Positions 1 through 8,222 of a DNA stretch of 33,615 nucleotides are shown here, one piece after another (position 1 is the first letter of the stretch; the number at the start of each line of letters is the position of its first letter). A program made the position numbers and the translations under genes. The DNA is from CAYQDR01 sp964416315 (lineage in GTDB: Bacteria > Methylomirabilota > Methylomirabilia > Rokubacteriales > DASRDR01). The stretch spans positions 1 to 33,615 of the forward strand of contig CAYQDR010000042.1 in assembly GCA_964416315.1 (NCBI GenBank), read 5' to 3'. Under the pieces are notes generated by a model, which made no database searches, had not been told where the DNA came from, and saw only the letters and a program-made list of their open reading frames with translations.

Positions 1-59
1 CAGCTCGCCGGGACGCGCTCGGCCTGCGGCCTCGCGGGCGTCCCGCCCCTCCGGCGGGG
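1..59. repeat. GC-rich hairpin repeat, copy 1
   Basis: The first 45 bases are identical to bases 150-194, and similarity continues with mismatches to about 59/208. The unit contains an inverted repeat in which GGGACGC (10-16) pairs with GCGTCCC (38-44), plus an inner GGCC/GGCC pairing. No gene is seen in 1-253 apart from these repeats and the linker between them. The linker holds two more inverted repeats: CCCCGC/GCGGGG near 66-86, and CCGGCC-gaa-GGCCGG near 94-108. The copy may be cut by the window edge. Confidence 0.75.
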
Positions 60-117
60 TCGTCGCCCCGCCATACCTTTGCGGGGTACCCGGTCCGGCC
101 GAAGGCCGGCCGGGTCG

Positions 118-208
118 TACGCCTCGGCGGGCCTCCTCCCTGCGTCCTCCAGCTCGCCGGGACGCGCTCGGCCTGCGGCCTCGCGGGCGTCCCGTCCCTC
201 CGGTTGGG
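118..208. repeat. GC-rich hairpin repeat, copy 2 with conserved head
   Basis: Bases 118-148 form a head (TACGCCTCGG, three variable bases, then GCCTCCTCCCTGCGTCCT) that recurs at 4705-4735. The head is followed at 150-208 by a second copy of the hairpin unit at 1-59. The element ends about 45 bp before the start codon of the GDP-deoxymannose reductase gene, so it lies in that gene's leader if transcription comes from the left. It could be a REP/MITE-like dispersed element or a structured leader; the sequence does not decide. Confidence 0.7.
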
Positions 209-253
209 GCTGCTCGCTTCTCGGCCCGGCGGGCGGAAACCATCCCCGACGCC

Positions 254-1198
254 ATGAAGGCTCTCATCACCGGGATCGCCGGCTTCGCCGGTAGCCACCT
301 CGCCGAGCTGGCGCTCGAGGAGGGCGCCACTGTCGTCGGCACGGTCCTGCCCGGCTCGCCCGAGGACAACCTCGCCGGCATCCGCGGCAAGGTCGAGACC
401 GTGCCGTGCGATCTCACCGAGCCCGGGGGGGCGGCGCGCGTCCTCCACGAGACCCGGCCGGATCGCGTGTTCCATCTGGCGGGCGTGAGCGTCGTCGGGA
501 GCTCCTGGCAGCGACGCGCGGAGGTGCTCCGGGCGAACCTCGACGGCACCTTCCAGCTCCTCGAGGGCCTCCGGGCCCATGCGGTGCCCTGCCTCCTCGT
601 CTCCTCGGCCGAGGTGTACGGTCCGGTCCCCGAGGCCGCCCAGCCGATCGGCGAGACGCAACCCCCGTGTCCCGTCTCCCCGTATGCGCTCTCGAAGGCG
701 TGCCAGGAGCTCTACGCCGGCTACTACGCTCGGGCGGAGCAGCTCCCCATCGTCGTCGTCCGCGCCTTCAACCACGTCGGGCCGCGGCAGGGGCCGGGCT
801 TCGTCTGGAGCGACATGGCCCGTCAGGTCGCGGCGATCGAGAAGGGCCTGAAGGAGCCCGTCCTCGAGGTCGGCCGGGTCGAGACCCGCCGCGACTTCAC
901 GGACGTGCGCGACATGGTCCGCGCCTACTGGCTCCTCCTCGAGCGGGCCGCCCCCGGGACGGTCTACAACGCCGCGTCGGGGCGCGCGATCGCGATCCGG
1001 GAGGTGGTCGAGCGCTTCCGCGCGCTCGCGGCCTGCCCGATGGAGGTGCGCGTCAGCACGGAGCGCGTCCGCCCGATCGACCTCCCGCTCCTCCTCGGCG
1101 ACGCGGGACGCCTCCGCGCGCTGACCGGCTGGGCCCCGCGAATCCCCCTGGAGCAGAGCCTCGCGGACGTGCTCGCCGACTGGCGGGCCAGGGTCTAG
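254..1198 (+). CDS. rmd: GDP-6-deoxy-D-mannose reductase-like NAD(P)-dependent epimerase/dehydratase
   Basis: This 314-residue extended short-chain dehydrogenase/reductase most resembles Rmd, which reduces GDP-4-keto-6-deoxymannose to GDP-D-rhamnose for surface polysaccharide. The N-terminal nucleotide-binding motif GIAGFAG lies at residues 7-13, and the catalytic Tyr-xxx-Lys is Y144/K148 (YALSK). The run FNHVGPRQGPGFVWSDMARQ is characteristic of Rmd rather than of the dehydratase Gmd, which has a different substrate loop and is longer (about 340-370 aa). The gene precedes the ABC exporter by 77 bp and shares an intermediate with the perosamine-synthase-like enzyme at 11986-13227. No gmd is in the window, so the intermediate must be made by a gene elsewhere. 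The exact sugar product is inferred; a GDP-fucose or GDP-talose type reductase is the alternative. Confidence 0.8.
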   Translation: MKALITGIAGFAGSHLAELALEEGATVVGTVLPGSPEDNLAGIRGKVETVPCDLTEPGGAARVLHETRPDRVFHLAGVSVVGSSWQRRAEVLRANLDGTFQLLEGLRAHAVPCLLVSSAEVYGPVPEAAQPIGETQPPCPVSPYALSKACQELYAGYYARAEQLPIVVVRAFNHVGPRQGPGFVWSDMARQVAAIEKGLKEPVLEVGRVETRRDFTDVRDMVRAYWLLLERAAPGTVYNAASGRAIAIREVVERFRALAACPMEVRVSTERVRPIDLPLLLGDAGRLRALTGWAPRIPLEQSLADVLADWRARV

Positions 1199-1275
1199 GA
1201 TTCACGGCCCCGTCCGTCGGGAGGCGAACGGCGTCGGCGGGGCGGCGCGGGCCCGCGCGGTAGAATAGGAGGGCC

Positions 1276-2082
1276 ATGGGACCCCGCCTCGCGGATCTCT
1301 ACCGGTTCCGGGTGCTGGTCGCGACGCTCGTCCTGCGCGAGCTCCGCGCCCGGTACCGCGGGTCGGTGCTCGGCTTCCTCTGGTCGTTCCTGAACCCGCT
1401 GCTGCTCATGCTCGTCTACGTGCTCGTCTTCGCCGTCTACCTCCGGATGCCCATGGAGAACTACGCGGTCTTCCTCTTCACGGGGCTGCTCCCCTGGCTC
1501 TGGTTCACCTCGTCCCTCGGACACGCGGCCGGGGCGATCGTCGGCTCGGGCGCGCTCGTGAAGCGGGTCCTCTTCCCGGCCGAGATCCTCCCGGTGGTCT
1601 GCGTGCTGTCGAACCTCGCGAACATGCTGCTTTCCCTCCCGCTGCTGTTCCTGTTCCTGCTCGCGTTCGGCATCCGGCCCGGCCCCTGGCTGGCCTTCCT
1701 GCCCGTCATCATCGCGCTGCAGCTTCTCCTGACGGTCGGGCTGGCGCTTCCGCTCGCCGCGCTGAACGTGCACCTCCGCGACGTCGAGCAGATCCTGGCG
1801 AACGGGCTCGTCCTCCTCTTCTTCCTCTCGCCGATCCTCTATCCGGTCTCGACGGTCCCCGTCACGCTGCCGGTGGGCGAGGGGGTGACGATCCCGCTCC
1901 GGCCGCTGTACTTCCTGAACCCGATCGCGGGGCTGGTCCAGAGCTACCAGAACGTCCTCTTCTTCGGTCGGGAGCCGCACTGGATCCACCTCGGCATGGT
2001 GACCGTCGCCGCGGCGGTCGCGCTCGGCGGCGGGTACTGGATCTTCGACCGCCTGCGCGATAGCCTGGCGGAGGAGGTCTGA
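1276..2082 (+). CDS. wzm: ABC-2 type polysaccharide/O-antigen export permease (Wzm-like)
   Basis: This 268-residue inner-membrane protein has about six hydrophobic segments and the N-terminal sequence RELRARYRGSVLGFLW, typical of the TagG/KpsM/Wzm family, followed by WSFLNPLLLMLVYVLVF as the first membrane segment. Family length is about 260-280 aa, so it looks complete. It should form the channel that flips undecaprenyl-linked glycan across the inner membrane, powered by the ATPase encoded 8 bp downstream. The start is supported by GGAGGG five bases upstream inside TAGAATAGGAGGGCCATG. The TAGAAT at 1261-1266 also resembles a -10 box, but I see no matching -35. Confidence 0.9.
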   Translation: MGPRLADLYRFRVLVATLVLRELRARYRGSVLGFLWSFLNPLLLMLVYVLVFAVYLRMPMENYAVFLFTGLLPWLWFTSSLGHAAGAIVGSGALVKRVLFPAEILPVVCVLSNLANMLLSLPLLFLFLLAFGIRPGPWLAFLPVIIALQLLLTVGLALPLAALNVHLRDVEQILANGLVLLFFLSPILYPVSTVPVTLPVGEGVTIPLRPLYFLNPIAGLVQSYQNVLFFGREPHWIHLGMVTVAAAVALGGGYWIFDRLRDSLAEEV

Positions 2083-2090
2083 GCGACTCC

Positions 2091-3341
2091 ATGCCCGACC
2101 GCCCCGCAGTCTCCCTCCGCGGCGTCTCCAAGCGCTTCCGGCTCCACCGGGGCCGCCAGATCTCCACTGTCAAGGACCTCTTCCTCCGCGGGGGCCGCGT
2201 GGGCCTCTTCACGGGGGAGGAGCTGTGGGCCCTGCGGGACGTGACGCTCGAGATCCCTCGCGGGCGCATGGTTGGCGTCATCGGCTCGAACGGCTCGGGG
2301 AAGTCCACGCTCCTGAAGCTCGTGGGCGGCATCCTGAAGCCGACGAGCGGCGCCGTCGACGTAGCGGGGCGCGTGTCCGCCCTCATCGAGCTGGGTGCGG
2401 GGTTCCACCCCGAGTTCACCGGGCGCGAGAACATCCACGTCAACGGCATCCTCCTGGGGCTGTCCCGGACGGAGATCCGCGAGCGCTTCGACGACATCGT
2501 CGCCTTCGCCGGACTCGCCGAGTTCATCGACAACCCCGTGAAGACCTACTCCTCCGGGATGTACATGCGGCTCGGCTTCGCCATCGCCGTCACCGTGGAT
2601 CCCGACATCCTCCTGATCGACGAGGTGCTGGCGGTCGGCGACGAGGCGTTCCAGCACAAGTGCGTCGGACGCATCCAGGAGTTCAAGGCCAACGGCAAGA
2701 CGATCGTCTTCGTCTCCCACGACCTCGGCTCGATCGAGCGCCTCTGCGACGAGGCCGCCTGGCTCCACCGCGGGCGCGTGGAGGCCCACGGGGGGGCCCG
2801 CGAAGTCATCGACCGGTACCTGTACCACGTGGCGCGGGAGGAAGCCCAGGCCCTCGGCGTCGAGCACCGCGCGGCGGAAGCGGCGGCGGCCGCCGGCACG
2901 GCCCGGCGCTGGGGGAGCCGCGAGATCGAGCTGACGCGAGTTCGGCTCGTCGACCAGGCCGGCGAGGAGCGCTACCTCTACGAGGCGGGCGAGCCGTGCG
3001 CGATCGAGCTGGCCTACCGCGCTCACCGGCCCGTCGAGGACCCCGTCTTCGGCGTCGGCGTCTTCCGGAAGGACGGGGTCTGCTGCTACGGCACGAACAC
3101 CGCCATCGACGGGCTCGCCTTCGGCAAGCTCGAGGGCGAGGGCCGGGTCGCGGTCCACATCCACCACCTCGACCTGATCGACGGGGAGTACCTGGTCGAC
3201 GTCGCGGTGCACGCGCGCGACGGGCACCCCTACGACTACCACAGCCGTCTGTACGCCTTTGCCGTCCGCTCCCGCGCGAAGGACACCGGGGTCGCGCGGC
3301 TCCCGCACGAGTGGCGGCTGGCCGACGGCGGGGGGCGCTAG
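2091..3341 (+). CDS. wzt: ABC transporter ATP-binding protein with C-terminal glycan-recognition domain (Wzt-like)
   Basis: This 416-residue ATPase partners the upstream permease. Walker A GSNGSGKST starts at residue 65, the ABC signature YSSGMYMRLGF begins at 153, Walker B DILLIDEVLAVGD at 172, and the switch histidine follows in FVSHD. Residues after about 270 form a second domain, beta-rich in appearance (LTRVRLVDQAGEE, GVGVFRKDGVCCYGTNT). This matches the C-terminal carbohydrate-binding domain of Wzt exporters that recognise a chemically capped O-antigen end. The extension makes the protein much longer than ATPases lacking it (about 250 aa). It is followed after 2 bp by a methyltransferase gene, as expected if the cap is a methyl-type modification. 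Which cap is bound is not visible. Confidence 0.9.
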   Translation: MPDRPAVSLRGVSKRFRLHRGRQISTVKDLFLRGGRVGLFTGEELWALRDVTLEIPRGRMVGVIGSNGSGKSTLLKLVGGILKPTSGAVDVAGRVSALIELGAGFHPEFTGRENIHVNGILLGLSRTEIRERFDDIVAFAGLAEFIDNPVKTYSSGMYMRLGFAIAVTVDPDILLIDEVLAVGDEAFQHKCVGRIQEFKANGKTIVFVSHDLGSIERLCDEAAWLHRGRVEAHGGAREVIDRYLYHVAREEAQALGVEHRAAEAAAAAGTARRWGSREIELTRVRLVDQAGEERYLYEAGEPCAIELAYRAHRPVEDPVFGVGVFRKDGVCCYGTNTAIDGLAFGKLEGEGRVAVHIHHLDLIDGEYLVDVAVHARDGHPYDYHSRLYAFAVRSRAKDTGVARLPHEWRLADGGGR

Positions 3342-3343
3342 CG

Positions 3344-4639
3344 ATGTCTGAGAAGCCCAAGGGGGGCGGGGTGGACGTCGGGCGCCTCATGGCCGAGATC
3401 CAGGAGCGCATCCGCGAGCGGAAGGCTTCAGGCTTCTACTCGGAGGAGGAGGTCCGCCGGATCGCCAAGATGGAGCTCGAGGTCACGGAGGTCGTGCCCG
3501 GCCTCAAGGACGAGGTCGAGCACCACCTGACGGTCCTGAACGATGCCTGGGACACCGCCGCCGAGCCGGTCATCCAGTCGCACCGCCGGGCGATCGGCCG
3601 GGCGATCGTCGTCGCGAAGTGGCTCCTCCGGCGCCTCACGAAGCCGTACATCACCCTCGTGCTCGCCCGCCAGGTCGAATTCAACAGCCGGCTCCTCCAC
3701 CTGCTCAACGCGTTCGTCCCCCCCGCCACGGAGCTCTCGCGGAAGCTCGGCGACCTCTCGCTCGACGTCCACGAGCGCCTGACCACGGAGCACGCCGAGG
3801 GGCTCCAGCGGTACCGCGACCTCGCCCAGCGCCTCGACGCGCTGGTGGGCGAGCTCGCCGCGCTCCGCGCGACCCTCGACCGAGGGCGGGTGCCGACGCC
3901 GGGGACGCTTCCTCCGCCGCCCGCCGTCCCCGCGGGCGCGGTCGCGCTCCCAACGGACGCGTACGTCGCCTTCGAGGATCGCCACCGCGGCACCCGCGAA
4001 GAGATCCGACACCGCCAGCGGTCGTACCTCGACCTCTTCCCCAAGGGGCCCGTCCTCGACGTGGGGTGCGGCCGCGGGGAGTTCCTGGAGCTCTGCCGCG
4101 AGGCGAAAGTCGAGGCGCGAGGGATCGACATCGATCCGGGGATGGTGGCGCGTTGCCACGAAGCCGGGCTGGACGTCGCGCAGGGGGACGCACTTGCCTA
4201 CCTCGCCGGGCTGCCCGACGCTTCCCTCGGCGGCGTGTTCTGCTCGCAGGTGATCGAGCACCTGCCACCCGAGGCGTTCGTCGCGCTCGTGCGGCTCGCC
4301 TACGCAAAGCTCAGGCCGGGCGCGGTCCTCCTCTGCGAGACCCCGAACCCTGCGTGCCTGACGGTCTTCTCGGGCGCCTTCTACGTCGATCTCACCCACA
4401 TCAAGCCGATCCACCCGCAAGCCGCCCAGTTCGTGTTCGAGGCGGCGGGGTTCCGGGACGTCGAGATCCGCTACGTGAACCCCTACCCGGCGGACATGCG
4501 GTTCCAGCGACTCGAGCCGCTCTGGTACATGCGCCGGTACGAGGAGGCGTTCCTCCAGCCGCTGAACGAGAACTTCGCGCGGCTCAACGAGCTGCTCTGG
4601 GGCGCCCAGGATTACGCGGTCATCGGGCGGAAGCCGTGA
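3344..4639 (+). CDS. SAM-dependent methyltransferase with long helical N-terminus, possible chain-terminating methyltransferase
   Basis: The 431-residue protein has two parts. Residues 1 to about 200 are charged and helical-looking, with no fold I recognise; a heptad-like segment (QRYRDLAQRLDALVGELAAL) suggests coiled coil, followed by a Pro-rich linker. Residues about 215-431 are a class I methyltransferase with motif I VLDVGCGRGEF from 237 and an acidic loop GIDID. It sits 2 bp after wzt, whose C-terminal domain should read the glycan terminus. In E. coli O8/O9a a coiled-coil methyltransferase (WbdD) ends the chain and sets its length. I infer a similar role here, but no kinase domain is present. 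An ordinary sugar O-methyltransferase is the alternative. Confidence 0.75.
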   Translation: MSEKPKGGGVDVGRLMAEIQERIRERKASGFYSEEEVRRIAKMELEVTEVVPGLKDEVEHHLTVLNDAWDTAAEPVIQSHRRAIGRAIVVAKWLLRRLTKPYITLVLARQVEFNSRLLHLLNAFVPPATELSRKLGDLSLDVHERLTTEHAEGLQRYRDLAQRLDALVGELAALRATLDRGRVPTPGTLPPPPAVPAGAVALPTDAYVAFEDRHRGTREEIRHRQRSYLDLFPKGPVLDVGCGRGEFLELCREAKVEARGIDIDPGMVARCHEAGLDVAQGDALAYLAGLPDASLGGVFCSQVIEHLPPEAFVALVRLAYAKLRPGAVLLCETPNPACLTVFSGAFYVDLTHIKPIHPQAAQFVFEAAGFRDVEIRYVNPYPADMRFQRLEPLWYMRRYEEAFLQPLNENFARLNELLWGAQDYAVIGRKP

Positions 4640-4693
4640 CCCCGGGCCGATGGCCGTCGTGCCGGGTCGTCCTCGGTCGTCAGCGACCCTCAA

Positions 4694-4790
4694 CGTATGC
4701 GGCATACGCCTCGGGCCGCCTCCTCCCTGCGTCCTACCGCCACTCGGCCCTCGGCCCGGGGACGCCCCACTCCGCTGGGGGCGCTGTCCC
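4694..4790. repeat. GC-rich hairpin repeat, diverged copy 3
   Basis: Bases 4705-4735 match the head of the repeat at 118-148 with a few differences in the middle. A perfect 7-bp inverted repeat, CGTATGC-G-GCATACG, precedes it at 4694-4708. The tail (about 4757-4789) is not sequence-identical to copies 1 and 2 but again forms a GGGAC...GTCCC hairpin with an inner GCCCC/GGGGC stem. The right arm ends at the GTG start of the next gene. The gap 4640-4790 holds no gene that I can see. Confidence 0.6.
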
Positions 4791-5960
4791 GTGAAGGTCG
4801 CGTTCGTCGTGCCCCGCTACGAGGACGGGATCGTGGGGGGCGCCGAGACGCTCACCCGCGGCCTGGCCGAGCACCTCGCGGCGGCGGGGACGCCGGTCGA
4901 GGTGCTGACCACCTGCGCACGGAGCCACCGAACCTGGAAGAACGAGCTCCGACCCGGAGTCGTCCGCGAGCACGGTGTCACCGTCCTCCGCTTTCCCGTC
5001 GCCCCGCGGGACCTCGACACGTTCGGCCGCCTCCAGCAGCGCATCATGCGCGGCCACCGCCTTTCCCTCGAGGACCAGCAGCGCTGGGTCGAGGAGTCCG
5101 TCTCGAGCCCGGAGCTCTACGCGTACCTGGCGAGTCACCGGGCCGCCTACGACGTCACGTGCTTCGCGCCCTACCTCTTCGGCCTGACGCTCGAGGGCGT
5201 CCGGCGGGTGGAGCATCCGGTCCTGATCCCGTGCCTCCACGACGAGGCGTTCGCCTACCTGGACGTGGTTCGGGCTGCGTTCGAGGCCTGCCGGGGCTTC
5301 ATCTTCAACTCACCCCCGGAGGCCGAGCTCGCGCAGAAGCTCTACGGCATCGGCGACCGGCCCTGGGGCGTGGTCGGCCTCGGCTTCGACCCGCCGCCCG
5401 CGACGAATCCTGCGGAGTTCCGTCGCCGCCATCGGCTGGAGGGCGCGATCCTCCTCTACCTGGGGCGGAAAGAGGGAGGCAAGAACGTCCCCCTGCTCAT
5501 CGAGTACGTGCACCGATACCGGGGGACGCACCGGCAGGACCTGACGCTCGTCCTCGCCGGCGACGGGCCCGTGACGGTGCCGCGTGGGGCCGCAGGCGTG
5601 CGGGACCTCGGCTACCTGGACGCGCGCGAGAAGGCCGATGCCTACGCGGCCGCCACGGTGGTCTGCCAGCCCTCGGTGAACGAGTCCTTCTCTATCATCC
5701 TCATGGAGGCCTGGCAGGCCGGCGTGCCCGTTCTGGTCCACGCCCGCTGTCCCGTCACGACCTATCACGTCTTCCGCGCCCACGGCGGGCTGGCCTTCGG
5801 CCACTTCTACGAGTTCGCCGAAGCGCTCACCCGCCTGCTCGATGACGCGTCGCTGCGCGCGACCCTCGGAGGCCAGGGCCGGGCGTACGTCCAGACCGAG
5901 TACGCGTGGCCCGCGGTGACGGGACGGCTCACCGAGACCCTGGAGCGGCTGGTTGGCTGA
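4791..5960 (+). CDS. GT4-family glycosyltransferase (GGAE/LTTCAR type), array member 1
   Basis: The 389-residue protein starts with VKVAFVVPRYEDGIVGGAE, the GT4 N-terminal strand and glycine loop, and has the donor-site EX7E motif ESFSIILME from residue 298. It is a predicted cytoplasmic retaining glycosyltransferase using a nucleotide-sugar donor. The GTG start at 4791 is chosen because the family motif begins there; upstream in-frame codons to 4650 run through the intergenic repeat and encode R/P-rich sequence. It shares the run VLTTCAR with the genes at 5953 and 9343, so the three form one paralog group. It overlaps the next gene by 8 bp. Donor and acceptor are unknown. Confidence 0.88.
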   Translation: MKVAFVVPRYEDGIVGGAETLTRGLAEHLAAAGTPVEVLTTCARSHRTWKNELRPGVVREHGVTVLRFPVAPRDLDTFGRLQQRIMRGHRLSLEDQQRWVEESVSSPELYAYLASHRAAYDVTCFAPYLFGLTLEGVRRVEHPVLIPCLHDEAFAYLDVVRAAFEACRGFIFNSPPEAELAQKLYGIGDRPWGVVGLGFDPPPATNPAEFRRRHRLEGAILLYLGRKEGGKNVPLLIEYVHRYRGTHRQDLTLVLAGDGPVTVPRGAAGVRDLGYLDAREKADAYAAATVVCQPSVNESFSIILMEAWQAGVPVLVHARCPVTTYHVFRAHGGLAFGHFYEFAEALTRLLDDASLRATLGGQGRAYVQTEYAWPAVTGRLTETLERLVG

Positions 5961-7146
5961 GACGCTGGCGTTCGTGGTCCCGTGGTACGGCAGCCGGGCC
6001 GCGGGCGGCGCGGAGAGCGAGTGTCACGGGACGGCCCGGGCGCTGGCGGCGCGCGGCGTCCGGATCGAGATCCTGACGACCTGCGCGCGCGCCCACGCCT
6101 CGGCCTGGGTGAACTACCACCCCGAGGGGCCTGCCGAGGAGAACGGCCTTCCCGTCCGGCGTTTCAAGGTCCGGCCGCGCAACACCCACGAGTTCGTCCG
6201 CCTCCTCCAGCGGCTGGAGCTCGGCGGCACGCTCGCCCCGTGGGAGGAGGAGACGCTCGTCCGGGAGTCGATCCACTCGGACAGCCTCTACGGCTATCTC
6301 GCCACGGAACGGGAGCGGTACTGGTACGTCTTCATCCCATACTGTTTCGGGACGACCTGGGAAGGTGCGCTCATCGCCCCGGAGCGCTCGCTGCTGATCC
6401 CCTGCCTCCACGACGAGCCGTTCGCCCATCTCGGGGCCACGAAACAGGTTCTCCGTGCCGTGCGGGGCGTGTGCTTTCACGTCACCGCGGAGCGCGCCCT
6501 GGGGGTCGCCGTGGCCGACGGCGACCCCGGGACCTTCTTCCTGGTCGGCGAGGGCGTCGACACGGACATTGCGGGGAACGCCGAGCGTTTCCGTCGGCGG
6601 TACCACGTGCCCGGGCCCTTTCTCCTCTATGCGGGCCGGAAGGCGACGGAGAAGAACACCCACCTGCTCCTCGACTACTACGCGCGCTACCGCTTCACCC
6701 ACCCGGACCGCCCGCTGAAGTTGCTCCTGATCGGGACCGGGGGCGTGCGCATCCCCGAGCGCCTGGCCCACGACATCCTGGATCTGGGCTTCCTGCCGGT
6801 CCAGGACAAGTACGACGCGTACGCCGCCGCGCTCGCCCTCTGCCAGCCCTCGCTGCTCGAGAGCTTCTCCATCGTCATGATGGAAGCCTGGCTCTGCGGC
6901 ACCCCGTCCCTGGTGCACGCACGCTGCGCCGTCACGCGCGACCACTGCCTGGCGTCGAACGCCGGGCTCTGGTTCGAGGACTACTTCGAGTTCGTCGAGG
7001 CGGTGGAGCTGCTCCAGAACGGGCCGGCTCTGCGGCGGCGGCTCGCCGACAACGGTCGCGCCTACGTGCTGGCGAACTTCACGTGGGACCGGGTGACCGG
7101 GAACTACCTCGACGTGCTTCGCCGCGTGGGGGCGCGGGTCGGATGA
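5953..7146 (+). CDS. GT4-family glycosyltransferase (GGAE/LTTCAR type), array member 2
   Basis: The 397-residue GT4 protein has the N-terminal FVVPWYGSRAAGGAESE loop, ILTTCARAHAS, LIPCLHDEPFAHL (also found nearly unchanged in the preceding protein) and EX7E motif ESFSIVMME from residue 303. The TTG start at 5953 lies inside the end of the upstream gene (8-bp overlap), with GGAGCGG a few bases before it. No ATG or GTG in this frame gives a complete N-terminal strand. The 3' end overlaps the next gene by ATGA. It probably acts on the same lipid-linked glycan as its neighbours; the sugar is not predictable. Confidence 0.87.
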   Translation: MAETLAFVVPWYGSRAAGGAESECHGTARALAARGVRIEILTTCARAHASAWVNYHPEGPAEENGLPVRRFKVRPRNTHEFVRLLQRLELGGTLAPWEEETLVRESIHSDSLYGYLATERERYWYVFIPYCFGTTWEGALIAPERSLLIPCLHDEPFAHLGATKQVLRAVRGVCFHVTAERALGVAVADGDPGTFFLVGEGVDTDIAGNAERFRRRYHVPGPFLLYAGRKATEKNTHLLLDYYARYRFTHPDRPLKLLLIGTGGVRIPERLAHDILDLGFLPVQDKYDAYAAALALCQPSLLESFSIVMMEAWLCGTPSLVHARCAVTRDHCLASNAGLWFEDYFEFVEAVELLQNGPALRRRLADNGRAYVLANFTWDRVTGNYLDVLRRVGARVG

Positions 7147-8222
7147 CGGCGGCTCACCAGCTCGTCGCGAACTTCGACGAGGGCAACGCGATCGGCAACC
7201 ACATTCTCGCCCTCCGCGGGCTCCTCCGGCGCTGGGGCTACGCCTCCGACGTCTACGCTCACCACCGGTCCCCCGGCCTCCAGGGGGAGGCCTGCGAGTA
7301 CACGCGCTACCGGGACGTCTCGGCACCGGAGAACGTGGTCCTCTTCCACTTTTCGCTCGCCACCGAGATCGCCGAGTTCTTCGCCGGGCTGCCGGACCGG
7401 AAGGTCCTCGTCTACCACAACATCACGCCCGCCGAATACTTCATCGGGGTGAACGAGCGCGTGGCCAAGCGCTGCTGGCGCGGACGATTCGAGCTGTCCC
7501 GACTGGCCGCTGTGGCCGACCTCGCTCTCGGCGACTCGGAGTTCAACCGCCGCGAGCTGGAGGCGGCCGGGTTCCGGCGGACCGACGTCCTGCCCATCCT
7601 CGTGGACTGGACGATCTACGACCTCGCCCCGGTGCGGAGCCTCGAGGCCGCCTACGGGCGCGGCACGAACCTGCTCTACGTCGGCCGGCTCGCGCCGAAC
7701 AAGCGGGTCGAGGACCTGATCAAGATCTACTACTTCTACCGGCGCCTCGACCCCGGAAGCCGTCTCCTCCTGGTGGGCTCCGCCGTCGACATGGAGGTCT
7801 ACCTCGCCGCCTGCCAGAAGCTCGCCGCCGACCTCGGCGTCCTCGACGGCGTCGTCTTCGCCGGCCTCGTGCCCCAGGCCGACCTCTGCACCTACTACCG
7901 CCTCGCGTCCGTCTACCTGTCCATGTCGGAGCACGAGGGCTTCTGCGTGCCGCTCCTCGAAGCGATGCACTTCGGCGTCCCCGTCGTCGCCTACGCCTCG
8001 ACCGGCGTCCCCGACACCCTGGGCGGCGCCGGCCTGCTGGTGGCCGACAGGGACTTCCCCGCCATCGCCGAGCTCGTCCGTCGGGTCGTGACGGAGCCCG
8101 CGTTGCGCGAGGCCCTCGTCACGCGACAGCGCCGGCGCCTCCAGGCCTTCGACCCTGCCCTGATCGGCGCACGGCTCCGCGGCCACCTCACCGACCTCGC
8201 GCCATCGGAGGCGCCATGCTGA
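7143..8222 (+). CDS. GT4-family glycosyltransferase (QLVANFDEGNAIGNH type), array member 3
   Basis: The 359-residue glycosyltransferase belongs to a different GT4 subgroup from its upstream neighbours. It opens with HQLVANFDEGNAIGNHIL, has YHNITPAEYFIGVNERVA, the nucleotide-binding stretch LLYVGRLAPNKRVEDLI, and EX7E motif EGFCVPLLE from residue 265. It is clearly paralogous to the next gene along the whole length. The ATG overlaps the preceding stop (ATGA), and the last seven bases are shared with the next gene, so translation is probably coupled. Mannosyl- or rhamnosyltransferase activity would suit the GDP-sugar genes here, but that is inference from context. Confidence 0.87.
   Translation: MTAAHQLVANFDEGNAIGNHILALRGLLRRWGYASDVYAHHRSPGLQGEACEYTRYRDVSAPENVVLFHFSLATEIAEFFAGLPDRKVLVYHNITPAEYFIGVNERVAKRCWRGRFELSRLAAVADLALGDSEFNRRELEAAGFRRTDVLPILVDWTIYDLAPVRSLEAAYGRGTNLLYVGRLAPNKRVEDLIKIYYFYRRLDPGSRLLLVGSAVDMEVYLAACQKLAADLGVLDGVVFAGLVPQADLCTYYRLASVYLSMSEHEGFCVPLLEAMHFGVPVVAYASTGVPDTLGGAGLLVADRDFPAIAELVRRVVTEPALREALVTRQRRRLQAFDPALIGARLRGHLTDLAPSEAPC

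Noticed and set aside
254..1198. Annotation of the first gene as GDP-mannose 4,6-dehydratase (gmd)
   Set aside because: Length and the FNHVGPRQGPGFV/RDFTDVRD context match the Rmd reductase group better than Gmd.
1944..3308. Long minus-strand open frame opposite wzt, and similar ones at 3428-4705, 9043-10530 and 11809-13062
   Set aside because: All lie exactly antisense to genes with strong family motifs and have low-complexity D/E/V/R-rich text.
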